Below, piece after piece: positions 41,429 to 50,157 of a stretch of DNA of 64,000 nucleotides. The position numbers and the translations under genes are program-made. The notes under the pieces were generated by a model. The model was not told the origin of the DNA, did not search any database, and saw nothing but the letters and a program-made list of their open reading frames with translations. Within the stretch, counting starts at the first letter, position 1. Each line of letters opens with the position of its first letter. Source of the stretch: Amycolatopsis sp. GM8 (GTDB lineage: Bacteria; Actinomycetota; Actinomycetes; Mycobacteriales; Pseudonocardiaceae); contig NZ_JAJKFK010000012.1 in NCBI RefSeq assembly GCF_021653975.1, positions 145,777-209,776 on the forward strand, in the 5' to 3' direction.

Positions 41429-41740
41429 TTACTTGAGCGCGTCGATCAGCGCTTCGCGCTGGCGCTCGCCGAGTCCGGCCGCGCGCCGGTCGGGGTCGAT
41501 ACCAGCCTGTTCGAGCAGGGCAGCCACCTTGACGGCACCGAGTCCGGGCACGGCCTTGAGCAGCTGCGTGACCTTCGTCTTGCCGATGGTCTTGTCCTCT
41601 TTGGCCTTCAGCAGCACCTTGTCGATGCTCTGCTTGCCGGACTTGATCGACGCGAGCAGCTCGGAACGAGCCTTGCGAGCCTCGGCCGCCTTGGCCAGAG
41701 CCTCCTTGCGTTGCTCCGGAGTCAACGTAGGCAGAGCCAA
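41429..41740 (-). CDS. mihF: Actinobacterial integration host factor (mIHF family)
   Basis: 103 residues from TTG 41740 (L-ALPTLTPEQRKEALAKA), with AGGAAGGA upstream. A long N-terminal helix ('AAEARKARSELLASIKSGKQ') is followed by a helix-two-turn-helix DNA-binding unit 'TKVTQLLKAVPGLGAVKVAA' and the family's C-terminal 'RRAAGLGERQREALIDALK'. mIHF is an abundant nucleoid-associated protein unrelated to E. coli IHF. The canonical gene normally sits beside gmk; here it neighbours isochorismate synthase and acyl-CoA ligase, so this may be a second copy. Confidence 0.88.
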   Translation of the reverse strand: MALPTLTPEQRKEALAKAAEARKARSELLASIKSGKQSIDKVLLKAKEDKTIGKTKVTQLLKAVPGLGAVKVAALLEQAGIDPDRRAAGLGERQREALIDALK

Positions 41741-42001
41741 CGTACTAATCCTTCCTGTTTCGGATATCCGCTCTCGCGGCGACGGCCGGGCACCCAGCTG
41801 GTGCTTGCGCGAGCAAGCGCTGGCCAGGCCGTCTGGTCCACGCGCCCAGTAAACGCCACCTGGGCCGATGCCGCGAAATCGACACGCGCGCACTCGCCCG
41901 GTCGGGGAGGGGCCACACGACTGTGGCGAGGCGCACTATCCAGGTCCTAGAGTCGCAATCAACCCCGTTTCACCGTCGAACGACCCGCCGGGAGTAGCCC
42001 C

Positions 42002-43630
42002 ATGCTCAGCACCATGCAGGACGGACACCTCTCCATCGGCACGCTGCTGCGGTACGCCAGCACAGTGCACTCGAACAGCGAAGTCACCACCTGGACCGGG
42101 GCGGAAGCGCGCCGGGAAACGTTCGCCGACCTGGGCCGGAACTCGGCGAAGCTGGCGAACGCACTGCGCGGTCTCGGTATCACCGGTGATCAGCGGGTCG
42201 GCACGTTCATGTGGAACAACGCCGAACACATGGCGGCCTACTGTGCGATTCCCGCGATGGGCGCGGTGCTGCACACCCTGAACATCCGGCTGTTCCCCGA
42301 GCAGCTCGTGTTCGTCGCGAACCACGCCGAGGACCAGGTCATCCTGGTCGACGGCACGCTGGTTCCGCTGCTGGCGAACCTGCTGCCCAATATGAAAACC
42401 GTCCGTCACGTGATCGTCGCGAACGGCGACGCCGCAACGCTGCAGGCGCCCGACGGGATCGGGGTGCACTCCTACGCAGAGCTGCTCGCCGCCCAGCCGG
42501 ACACCTTCGACTGGCCCGACGTGGACGAGCGTTCGGCCGCCGCGATGTGCTACACGTCCGGCACGACCGGCGAGCCGAAGGGCGTCGTTTACTCGCACCG
42601 GTCGATCTGGCTCCACTCGATGCAGATCTGCATGTCCGACTCCATGAACGTCACCGAGAGCGACACCGCGCTCGCGATCGTGCCGATGTTCCACGCCATG
42701 TCATGGGGCCTGCCGTACGCCTCACTGATGATCGGCGCGTCGATCCTGATGCCCGATCGGTTCCTGCAGCCGGAACCGATCGCGCAGATGCTGGCGGCCG
42801 AGAAGCCCACGTACGCGGCCGCGGTGCCGACGATCTGGCAGGGGCTGCTGCAGTACCTGGACGCCAACCCGCAGGACATCAGCCACCTGCGCGAGGTCGT
42901 CGTCGGCGGTTCGGCGGCGCCGCCGTCGATGATGCACGCCTTCGAGGAGCGTTACGGCGTCCCGATCCTCCACGCGTGGGGCATGACCGAGACCTCGCCG
43001 CTCGGCAGCGTGGCGCGGCCGCCGAAGTCCGCCACGAATGAGGAGCGGTGGGCCTACCGCTACACCCAGGGCCGCTTCCCGGCGTCGGTGAACGCCCGCC
43101 TGATCGACGACTCGGGCCAGGAACTGCCGTGGGACAACGAATCCGTGGGTGAACTCGAGGTGGGCGGCCCGTGGATCGCGGCCTCCTACTACGGCGGTTC
43201 CGCGGTGGACCCGGAGAAGTTCCACGACGGCTGGCTGCGCACCGGTGACGTCGGCAAGATCAGCCACGACGGCTTCCTCACGCTGACCGACCGGTCGAAG
43301 GACGTGATCAAGTCCGGCGGCGAGTGGATCTCCTCGGTGGATCTGGAGAACGCGGTGATGGCACATCCCGCGGTCGCCGAGGCCGCCGTGGTCGGGGTGC
43401 CCGACGAGAAGTGGGACGAGCGGCCGCTGGTCGCCGTCGTCGTGCGGCAGGGCCAGACCGTGACGGCGGCCGAGCTTCGCGAGTTCCTGCAGGACAAGGT
43501 CGCCAAGTGGCAGCTGCCGGAGCACTGGACGTTCATCGAAGAGGTGCCGAAGACGAGCGTCGGCAAGTTCGACAAGAAGCGCCTGCGGGCCATGAATTCC
43601 GAGGGCAAGCTCGACGTCCTGCACTTCTGA
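42002..43630 (+). CDS. Fatty-acid-CoA ligase (AlkK/FadD type)
   Basis: 542 residues. 'MCYTSGTTGEPKGVVYSHRS' P-loop, 'VPMFHAMSWGLPYASLMIGA', 'HAWGMTETSPLGSVARPP', 'GWLRTGDVGKISHDGFLTLT', the hinge 'RSKDVIKSGGEWISSVDLEN', and the terminal 'KTSVGKFDKKRLRAM' with catalytic Lys. The pattern matches medium/long-chain acyl-CoA ligases. GGGAG precedes ATG 42002. It is divergent from the IHF gene and alone in its unit. The chain-length preference cannot be read. Confidence 0.92.
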   Translation: MLSTMQDGHLSIGTLLRYASTVHSNSEVTTWTGAEARRETFADLGRNSAKLANALRGLGITGDQRVGTFMWNNAEHMAAYCAIPAMGAVLHTLNIRLFPEQLVFVANHAEDQVILVDGTLVPLLANLLPNMKTVRHVIVANGDAATLQAPDGIGVHSYAELLAAQPDTFDWPDVDERSAAAMCYTSGTTGEPKGVVYSHRSIWLHSMQICMSDSMNVTESDTALAIVPMFHAMSWGLPYASLMIGASILMPDRFLQPEPIAQMLAAEKPTYAAAVPTIWQGLLQYLDANPQDISHLREVVVGGSAAPPSMMHAFEERYGVPILHAWGMTETSPLGSVARPPKSATNEERWAYRYTQGRFPASVNARLIDDSGQELPWDNESVGELEVGGPWIAASYYGGSAVDPEKFHDGWLRTGDVGKISHDGFLTLTDRSKDVIKSGGEWISSVDLENAVMAHPAVAEAAVVGVPDEKWDERPLVAVVVRQGQTVTAAELREFLQDKVAKWQLPEHWTFIEEVPKTSVGKFDKKRLRAMNSEGKLDVLHF

Positions 43631-43717
43631 CGGCTGAGGCGATTTCGTCGTCTCGTCGTCTCGCCGTCACCTTCTGGCCAGGGTCTGCCCCCAGGCTCTG
43701 ACCGGGAGGTGGCGGCG

Positions 43718-45421
43718 TTGGTCGTTTCACGGCGAGGATTCATGGCGGCGTCCGGTCTGGCCGGACTGGGACTGGTGATCGCGGCCCCATCGGCCAGTGC
43801 ACGGGCGGTCCGAACCACCGGGACGACGCTCGACACGGTGGCGACACCGGTGACCACGGGAACTGCCGCCTACACGAGGCTCGCCGCCGGACCGGGCTGG
43901 CCGCTCGTGGTGCGCGAAGAGCTGGTCGCGGGCAAGTCCGGCCGGGACGACCGGCGCACCGCGCTCACCGCGTTCGTGCAGTTCACCGATCTGCACATCA
44001 CCGACGCCGAGAGCCCCGCGCGGTTCGAGTACCTGCACCCGTTCATCGGCGCCTCCGCGCACCGTCCACATGAGACACTCGGGCCGGTCGCGACGGCCGC
44101 GCTCGTCAAGCGGGTCAACAGCCTGCGCTCGGGTCCGTTCACCGGCCGTGGCCTCGACTTCATGATGACCACCGGCGACAACACCGACAACCACGAGCTG
44201 ATCGAGCTCGACTGGTTCCTCCGGGTGCTCAACGGCGGCACGTTCACCGCGGCGTCCGGCGACCTGAGCCGCTACGAGGGTGTGCAGGCGTCGGGCTCGC
44301 CGCACTTCTGGAACCCGGACACCGCACTGTCCGGCGACGACTACACCACCAAGGGCTTCCCGACGATCCCTGGCCTGCTGACCGCGGGCTCGGCGGTCAC
44401 CTCGCCCGGTCTGGACATCCCCTGGTACTGCACGTTCGGCAACCACGACGACAGCGTCGTCGGCTCGCTGCCGGAGGGCATCCCGGGCATCGAGTACTGG
44501 TACACCGGCCGATACAAGATCATCGGCAAGGACGAGAGCAGCGCTAGGAAACTTGCCGACGCTATCAAGACGCCGGGCGCGAGCGTGCCCGTCACGGAAC
44601 TGTTCGGCGGCAGCGGCACGGTCCGCGAGGTGACCCCGGACCCACGCCGGAAGCCGTTCACCACGGCGCAGTTCGTGCAGGCCCACCTCGACCCGGCCAA
44701 CACCGGCTCCGGACCGGCAGGACACGGGTTCACCTCGGGCAACGCCGACGGCAAGAACGTCTACTACACGTTCCGCATCGCGCCGGGCATCACCGGGATC
44801 AGCCTCGACACCACGACGCTCACGGGTTTCGCGGACGGGTCGATCGGGCTTTCGCAGTACCTGTGGGTGGAGAAGACGCTGACCCGCGCCAGCTCGACGT
44901 ACTACGATTTCTGGGGCAGCAAGGTCACCCAGCAGGTGACGGACGAGCTGTTCATCCTCTTCAGCCACCACTCGTCGACGACGATGGGCAACATCCTGCC
45001 GGACTCGCGGCACCCGCTGGACCCGCGGCTGACCGGCGACATGTTCGCCGGCCTGCTGCACCGGTTCCCGAACGTGCTGGCCTGGGTCAACGGGCACACG
45101 CACTCGAACAAGATCACCCCGCAGCCCGGCAAGACCCCGGCGCAGGGCTTCTGGGAGATCAACACCGCGTCGCACATCGACTTCCCGCAGCACGCGCGGA
45201 TCATCGAGGTGGCGGACAACGCGGACGGCACGCTCTCGCTGTTCACCACGCTCATCGAGTCCGAGGCGCCGTATGCCGCGGCGTACGGCGACAACTCGCC
45301 GGCCGCGCTGGCGTCGCTGTACCGGGAGCTGGCGTACAACGACATCCACGTCGATCTCGGCCATGTCGGCGCGGCGGGCGATCACAACACCGAGCTGCTG
45401 ATCGTCAATCCCCTAGCCTGA
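43718..45421 (+). CDS. Tat-exported metallophosphoesterase (TIGR03767-like)
   Basis: 567 residues from TTG 43718, 8 bases after GGGAGG; GTG 43709 overlaps that site. A twin-arginine signal (VSRRGFMAASGLAGLGLVIA, ASA-RA) starts the protein. Calcineurin-like motifs are 'FVQFTDLHITDAE' (DxH), 'DFMMTTGDNTDNHE' (GDxxD-like), 'WYCTFGNHDDSVVG' (GNHD), 'LFSHHSSTTMGN' and 'VLAWVNGHTHSNKI' (GHxH). Inferred to be a periplasmic or extracellular phosphodiesterase/phosphatase loaded with metal before export. Substrate unknown. Confidence 0.88.
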   Translation: MVVSRRGFMAASGLAGLGLVIAAPSASARAVRTTGTTLDTVATPVTTGTAAYTRLAAGPGWPLVVREELVAGKSGRDDRRTALTAFVQFTDLHITDAESPARFEYLHPFIGASAHRPHETLGPVATAALVKRVNSLRSGPFTGRGLDFMMTTGDNTDNHELIELDWFLRVLNGGTFTAASGDLSRYEGVQASGSPHFWNPDTALSGDDYTTKGFPTIPGLLTAGSAVTSPGLDIPWYCTFGNHDDSVVGSLPEGIPGIEYWYTGRYKIIGKDESSARKLADAIKTPGASVPVTELFGGSGTVREVTPDPRRKPFTTAQFVQAHLDPANTGSGPAGHGFTSGNADGKNVYYTFRIAPGITGISLDTTTLTGFADGSIGLSQYLWVEKTLTRASSTYYDFWGSKVTQQVTDELFILFSHHSSTTMGNILPDSRHPLDPRLTGDMFAGLLHRFPNVLAWVNGHTHSNKITPQPGKTPAQGFWEINTASHIDFPQHARIIEVADNADGTLSLFTTLIESEAPYAAAYGDNSPAALASLYRELAYNDIHVDLGHVGAAGDHNTELLIVNPLA

Positions 45422-45425
45422 GGCG

Positions 45426-45827
45426 ATGGACGACGAGGGCACCGCGCTGTTCCACCAGACCATGCCGTTCACGAAACGGCTCGGCATCGAGGTGCTGGAG
45501 CACGGCCGCGAGGTCGTGAGTTCGCGGCTGGCTTGGGAGGACTCGCTCTGCACGGCCGGCGGTGTCCTGCACGGTGGCGTGCTGATGTCGCTGGCCGACT
45601 CGACGGCCGCGGTGTGCGCGTTCCTGAACCTGCCCGAGGGTGCCAAGGGCACCACGACGATCGAGTCGAAGACGAATTTCCTGCGCGCGCTCCGGGATGG
45701 CCACGCGACGGCGACCTCGCGTCCGCTGCACACCGGCCGCACGGTGATCGTGGTCGAGACGGAGATCCGGGACGACGCGGGGAAGCTGGTCGCGAAGGTG
45801 ACGCAGACCCAAGCGGTCCTTTCGTAG
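45426..45827 (+). CDS. PaaI-type hotdog thioesterase
   Basis: 133 residues. The hotdog active-site block is 'GGVLHGGVLMSLADSTAAVC', preceded by 'FTKRLGIEVLEHGREVVSSR' and followed by 'TTIESKTNFLRALRDGHATA'. Such PaaI-family enzymes hydrolyse aryl- or acyl-CoA thioesters; one branch serves menaquinone synthesis (DHNA-CoA hydrolase). It starts 4 bases after the phosphoesterase stop, so it is likely cotranscribed. Confidence 0.88.
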   Translation: MDDEGTALFHQTMPFTKRLGIEVLEHGREVVSSRLAWEDSLCTAGGVLHGGVLMSLADSTAAVCAFLNLPEGAKGTTTIESKTNFLRALRDGHATATSRPLHTGRTVIVVETEIRDDAGKLVAKVTQTQAVLS

Positions 45828-45870
45828 GGGATTGGTTTACACAACCTGTAAATGGCGCGAAAATCACCGG

Positions 45871-47064
45871 ATGACGAGTAGGTATGCCACCGGCTTGCTC
45901 ATCGTGCCGGCGGTCGCGATCATGGCGTCCGTGACCACCGTAGGACTCGCCGACGCGCAGCCGGCCCGCGCCGGCGATGAAGCCGTCAGCTACCACGACT
46001 GGCACGATCCCGTCACGCGGCCGGCCGGGCGCATCGAGTTCGGCGGCAAGACGTACGAGTACGCGCAGTGGACGTCTCCGGTGTTCCGGCAGGGCTTCGA
46101 CGCGACAGAGCTGGTCGCCTCGTGGAACGCGCGGACGCCGGCGCACACCTGGCTGCAGGTCGAGGCGCAGGGCGAGACGAATGCCGGCGCCGAGACCGCG
46201 TGGTACGTGATGGGCCGGTGGGCCAGCGACGATGCGGACTTCCATCGCACCAGCGTCGACGGCCAGGATGACGCGGACGCCTCGGTCAGCGTCGACACGC
46301 TCGTCATGAAGCCGGGCGTGACCCTGCGTTCGTACCGGTTGCGGCTGAGCCTCTACCGCGAACCCGGCGCCGCCGCGCCGACGGTGAGCACGATCGGCGC
46401 GATGACCTCGAACGTGCCGGACCGGTTCACGGTGCCGGTTTCCCCGCCCGGCAAGGCGACCGGGATCGAACTGCCGGTGCCCGCCTACGCCCAGAACCTC
46501 CACAAAGGACAGTTCCCGGAGTACGGCGGCGGTGGCGAGAACTGGTGCAGCCCCACCGCGACGGAGATGGTCGTCGAGTACTGGGGCCGGCGGCCGAGCG
46601 AGTCGCAGATGTCCTGGATCCCCGCGGATTACGCCGACCGCACAGTGGACTACGCGGCGCGGAACACCTACGACTATGCGTACGAGGGCACCGGGAACTG
46701 GCCGTTCAACACGGCGTACGCCGCGGAGTTCGGGCTGCACGGGCACGTCACGCGGCTGCATTCGCTGGCAGAGCTGGAAGATTACGTCGCGCGGGGGATC
46801 CCGGTGATCACGTCGCAGTCGTTCCGCGCGGACGAGCTGGACAACGCCGGATACGGGACGGCGGGGCACATCTGGGTCGTCGTCGGCTTCACCAAAGACG
46901 GCGACGTGATCGTCAACGACCCAGCGGCCAACAGCAACGCCAACGTCCGCACCATCTACAAACGCGACCAGTTCGAAAACATCTGGCAACGCACAAAGCG
47001 CTACACCGACGACGGCACGACAACCAGTGGCTCCGGCGGTATCGCCTACATCATCACGCCGTAA
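45871..47064 (+). CDS. Secreted C39-like cysteine peptidase
   Basis: 397 residues from ATG 45871. A signal peptide spans about 1-31 (YATGLLIVPAVAIMASVTTV). The beta-rich N-terminal half ('RIEFGGKTYEYAQWTSPVF') may be a substrate- or wall-binding domain. The C39-like protease half has catalytic Cys in 'GGGGENWCSPTATEMVVEYW' and His in 'GTAGHIWVVVGFTKDGDVIV', with 'NDPAA' after it. Inferred to cleave extracellular peptides. It ends directly before the module B cloverleaf copy. Confidence 0.85.
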   Translation: MTSRYATGLLIVPAVAIMASVTTVGLADAQPARAGDEAVSYHDWHDPVTRPAGRIEFGGKTYEYAQWTSPVFRQGFDATELVASWNARTPAHTWLQVEAQGETNAGAETAWYVMGRWASDDADFHRTSVDGQDDADASVSVDTLVMKPGVTLRSYRLRLSLYREPGAAAPTVSTIGAMTSNVPDRFTVPVSPPGKATGIELPVPAYAQNLHKGQFPEYGGGGENWCSPTATEMVVEYWGRRPSESQMSWIPADYADRTVDYAARNTYDYAYEGTGNWPFNTAYAAEFGLHGHVTRLHSLAELEDYVARGIPVITSQSFRADELDNAGYGTAGHIWVVVGFTKDGDVIVNDPAANSNANVRTIYKRDQFENIWQRTKRYTDDGTTTSGSGGIAYIITP

Positions 47065-47102
47065 AAACCGCAACCCGACAACAAGAAACCACACCGCCCA
47101 CA

Positions 47103-47249
47103 CCCTCCCCCGACCCCAACACGAAGCCTCCTCAGCGGTCGGCACGCCGTGTCAAGGGTGGGCAACGCCCATCGCGAAGCGACGCCGAAGGCGCCCTTGA
47201 CGCGGTGTGCCGACCGTTGAACACTCGGCGAGTTGGGGCGGGGGTGGGG
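47103..47249 (-). repeat. Structured repeat, module B copy 3 (cloverleaf form)
   Basis: Outer clamp 47103-47120 / 47232-47249 is C-rich against G-rich, with CCCCAAC / GTTGGGG at its inner end. Stem P1 is 47137-47158 / 47194-47215, 22 bp with two G-U wobbles and no mismatch. Inside it three hairpins follow without unpaired bases: TGGGC-AAC-GCCCA (47159-47171), TCGC-GAA-GCGA (47172-47182) and CGCC-GAA-GGCG (47183-47193). The flanks match module B copies in inverse orientation. With some unstructured sequence it fills the 326-bp gap 47065-47390. Confidence 0.9.
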
Positions 47250-47390
47250 TCACCCCAGGCAACGTCGCGTTCACGCGACGAGCCGTGCCCGCTGCCGCTG
47301 CAGACGAGCCGCCCCCGATGCAACAGTCGCGATACCCGCATGATTCATGGCAAGCTGCGATCACACACGTCGATGAAGGGTGGTCGCCGC

Positions 47391-48491
47391 ATGCCTCGCG
47401 AAGTGCAGGGAGTCGTCTCCCGCGCCAAGGGTGAACCGGTCTCGCTGGAAACGGTGCTCGTGCCCGATCCGGGGCCCGGCGAGGCGATCGTGTCCGTCAA
47501 GGCCTGCGGGGTCTGCCACACCGACATGCACTACCGCGACGGCGGCATCAACGACGACTACCCGTTCCTGCTCGGGCACGAAGCGGCGGGCTTCGTCGAG
47601 GAGGTCGGCGAGGGCGTCACCGACCTCGAGCCCGGCGACTACGTGATCCTCAACTGGCGCGCGGTCTGCGGGGCCTGCCGGGCCTGCAAGCGCGGAAAGC
47701 CCTGGTACTGCTTCAACACCCACAACGCCGGCCAGTCGATGACACTGGCCGACGGCACGAAGCTCAGCCCCGCGCTGGGGATCGGCGCGTTCCTCGACAA
47801 GACGCTCGTGCACGCCGGGCAGTGCACCAAGGTCAGCCCGGAGGCCGAGCCCGCCGTTGCGGGGCTGCTCGGCTGCGGTGTGATGGCCGGGATCGGTGCG
47901 GCGATCAACACTGGCGCGGTCGGCCGCGGTGACACCGTCGCCGTGATCGGCTGCGGCGGGGTCGGCGACGCGGCGATCGCGGGCGCCCGGCTCGCCGGCG
48001 CCGGCACGATTATCGGCATCGACATGGACGACCGAAAACTGGACTGGGCAAAGGAGTTCGGCGCCACGCACACCGTCAACTCGCGCGGTAAGAGCGAGGA
48101 CGAGGTCGTCGAGGCCATCCAGGACCTCACCGGCTCGTTCGGCGCCGACGTGGTGATCGACGCGGTCGGCCGCCCCGAGACGTGGCGCACCGCCTTCCAC
48201 GGCCGGGATCTGGCCGGCACCGTGGTGCTCGTGGGTGTGCCCACGCCGGACATGCGCCTGAACGACCTGCCGCTCATCGACTTCTTCTCGCACGGCGGCT
48301 CGCTGAAATCCTCCTGGTACGGCGACTGCCTCCCGTCGCGGGACTTCCCGATGCTGGTGGACCTCTACCTGCAGGGCCGGTTGCCGCTCGACAAGTTCGT
48401 CACCGAGCGGATCACCGTCGACGCCGTGGAGCATGCGTTCGAGCGAATGCACCGCGGTGAGGTGCTGCGCAGCGTGGTGGAGTTCTCCTGA
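47391..48491 (+). CDS. mscR: S-(hydroxymethyl)mycothiol dehydrogenase
   Basis: 366 residues from ATG 47391, with AAGGGTGG 8 bases upstream; ATG 47373 is in frame but less typical. It opens 'PREVQGVVSRAKGEPVSLET'. Catalytic zinc site 'ACGVCHTDMHYRDGG' and 'LLGHEAAGFVEEVGE', structural zinc 'AVCGACRACKRGKPWYCFNT', and NAD motif 'AVIGCGGVGDAAIAGARLAG' with 'IGIDMDDRKLDWA'. The enzyme oxidises the formaldehyde-mycothiol adduct (also nitrosomycothiol) in the cytosol. Confidence 0.93.
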   Translation: MPREVQGVVSRAKGEPVSLETVLVPDPGPGEAIVSVKACGVCHTDMHYRDGGINDDYPFLLGHEAAGFVEEVGEGVTDLEPGDYVILNWRAVCGACRACKRGKPWYCFNTHNAGQSMTLADGTKLSPALGIGAFLDKTLVHAGQCTKVSPEAEPAVAGLLGCGVMAGIGAAINTGAVGRGDTVAVIGCGGVGDAAIAGARLAGAGTIIGIDMDDRKLDWAKEFGATHTVNSRGKSEDEVVEAIQDLTGSFGADVVIDAVGRPETWRTAFHGRDLAGTVVLVGVPTPDMRLNDLPLIDFFSHGGSLKSSWYGDCLPSRDFPMLVDLYLQGRLPLDKFVTERITVDAVEHAFERMHRGEVLRSVVEFS

Positions 48492-48553
48492 TCTTTCGCG
48501 ACAGCGACTATCCGGCCGATCCCTATCCCGGGGCTCGGCCGGATTGCTCGTTC

Positions 48554-49087
48554 GTGCATCGCGACGGGTGCGGTTACGCGCTTCCCGCGAAGCTCGACCA
48601 CAGCGGGCGCATTCCGGTGCTGGCCTACGGTTCCAACGCCTGCCCTTCGAAAATCACCTGGTTGCGGGAGAATCTCGGGCTGACCGACGATGTCTTCGTG
48701 CTGCGGGCACGGTGCACGGACATGGCGGCGGTGTGGGCGGCGGGTTTCCGGGCCCGCGACGGCCAGCGTTCGGCGACGCTGGCCGCGTACCCGGGAGTCG
48801 TGGAAACCCACGCGGTCTGGCTCGCCACGCCGGAGCAACTCGCCGTGCTCGACGTATGCGAGGGGCGCGGCGACCGATATCATCTGGCACGCCTCGAAAA
48901 CGGGGTGACATTGGCGGACGGCACGGCACTGCCCGAGGTTTTCGCTTATGTGGGGGCGAGTCCGGCAAGGATGCCGCTGCTCGTGAACGGTGCCCCCGTG
49001 CGCACGACAGATGTTCCGCAAGGGAAAGCCCGGTTGTTGAACGGTGTTCCAGCGCCCTCACATGGGCTAGACACGGTGATCGTCTAA
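48554..49087 (+). CDS. Gamma-glutamylcyclotransferase-like protein
   Basis: 177 residues if started at GTG 48554. 'IPVLAYGSNACPSKITWL' carries the YGSN motif of the GGCT/AIG2 fold, and 'QLAVLDVCEGRGDRYHLARL' holds the expected acidic region. The frame stays open upstream to a CTG at 48488 that overlaps the mscR TGA; those 22 residues (IFRDSDYPADPYPGARPDCS...) look like protein, so the true start may be a coupled non-AUG codon. Possible role in mycothiol or gamma-glutamyl turnover, inferred only from the neighbour. Confidence 0.68.
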   Translation: MHRDGCGYALPAKLDHSGRIPVLAYGSNACPSKITWLRENLGLTDDVFVLRARCTDMAAVWAAGFRARDGQRSATLAAYPGVVETHAVWLATPEQLAVLDVCEGRGDRYHLARLENGVTLADGTALPEVFAYVGASPARMPLLVNGAPVRTTDVPQGKARLLNGVPAPSHGLDTVIV

Positions 49088-49125
49088 TATCGCCCGCCTG
49101 AAACCTGAAGAGGGCACGGTGACAC

Positions 49126-49821
49126 ATGGATGACGACGGTCACATCGCGTTCAGATTTTACCACCAGCTTTCCTCGGGAACCCCATCAGAGGGTGCACGT
49201 TCATCTGCACGCGCATCGAGTCTGGCCAATGCGCGTGCGCGGCAGAGCACGGCGCGGGTCGCCGACGATCTCCTCCTCGACGCCGCAAGGCAATGCGTGC
49301 TCGCGGTCGGGCTCCGGCGGGCGACGCTGGCGGAAATCGCGCGCACCGCGAAGGTCAGCCGGATGACGCTGTACCGGCGTTTTCCCGACGTGAGCAGTGT
49401 GCTTTCGGCTCTGATGACACGGGAATTCAGCGCGCTGCTGCATCGGGCGAGCACCGAGGGCGCGAACGCGCCGACCGCACGGCAGCGGCTCGTGCGCAGC
49501 GCGGTCGCCGCGGTCCGCCTGCTCAACGGCGACGACCTCATGCGCACCATCATCGACGTCGACACCGAACTCCTGATGCCGTACATCGTCGAGCGGCTCG
49601 GCGGCACCCAGCGGGTCGGCGAAGAAGTGATCCGGACACATCTCGAGGCCGGGCGGGCCGACGGTTCGATCCGCGAGAGCGATCTGGCCGCCCAGGCCCG
49701 CGCGGTGCTGCTGGTCGTCCAGTCCTTTGTTCTTTCCCTGCGCGCGGCCACCCGGGATGTCGAGCCGAAGGCCCTGCTGGCCGAGATGGCCCATCACCTG
49801 GACGCGGCGCTGCGTCCGTAA
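49126..49821 (+). CDS. TetR family transcriptional regulator
   Basis: 231 residues from ATG 49126. The HTH 'LAVGLRRATLAEIARTAKVS' plus 'RMTLYRRFPDVSSVLSALMT' begins only at about residue 60. The N-terminal 45 residues are Ser/Ala/Arg-rich and untypical, but no better start exists in this frame. The C-terminal part ('IDVDTELLMPYIVERLGGTQ') is a ligand-binding domain. It may control the mscR-side genes or the following operon. Confidence 0.82.
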   Translation: MDDDGHIAFRFYHQLSSGTPSEGARSSARASSLANARARQSTARVADDLLLDAARQCVLAVGLRRATLAEIARTAKVSRMTLYRRFPDVSSVLSALMTREFSALLHRASTEGANAPTARQRLVRSAVAAVRLLNGDDLMRTIIDVDTELLMPYIVERLGGTQRVGEEVIRTHLEAGRADGSIRESDLAAQARAVLLVVQSFVLSLRAATRDVEPKALLAEMAHHLDAALRP

Positions 49822-49887
49822 GCCCCCGCTCCAGCCGTTCGCGGTTTCCGCTTGCCATGGCGTTGGGTTTTTGCAACAGTAAGTTGT

Positions 49888-50157
49888 ATGAGTCCGGTGA
49901 GACGTGGCAAAGAGCTACCGATCCACAACCGGCTCCAGGTGCTGCGCGCCGAACGCGGGATGAGCCGGGCGGCGCTGGCCGAGGCCGTCGAGGTCAACCC
50001 GCAGACCATCGGCGCGCTCGAACGGGGTGACCACTACCCCAGCCTCGACCTCGCGCTGCGCATCTGCGCCGTGTTCGACCTGCCGGTCGAGGCCGTGTTC
50101 AACCGGGAGCCGTTCGCGCCACTGTCCACTCAGGTCTATCGCAAGGGGGAGGCATGA
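49888..50157 (+). CDS. XRE-type helix-turn-helix regulator
   Basis: 89 residues from ATG 49888. A compact HTH: 'IHNRLQVLRAERGMSRAALA', 'EAVEVNPQTIGALERGDHYP', 'SLDLALRICAVFDLPVEAVF', typical of small YozG/Cro-like repressors found ahead of membrane and ABC genes. CAAC-AGTAA-GTTG (49874-49886) right at the start could be its operator. The stop overlaps the next gene by ATGA, so all four genes to 52754 form one translationally coupled operon. Confidence 0.9.
   Translation: MSPVRRGKELPIHNRLQVLRAERGMSRAALAEAVEVNPQTIGALERGDHYPSLDLALRICAVFDLPVEAVFNREPFAPLSTQVYRKGEA

Noticed and set aside
47137..47215. tRNA or tmRNA
   Set aside because: The cloverleaf has a 22-bp closing stem, triloops and very short arms, with no T-loop, anticodon loop or CCA end.
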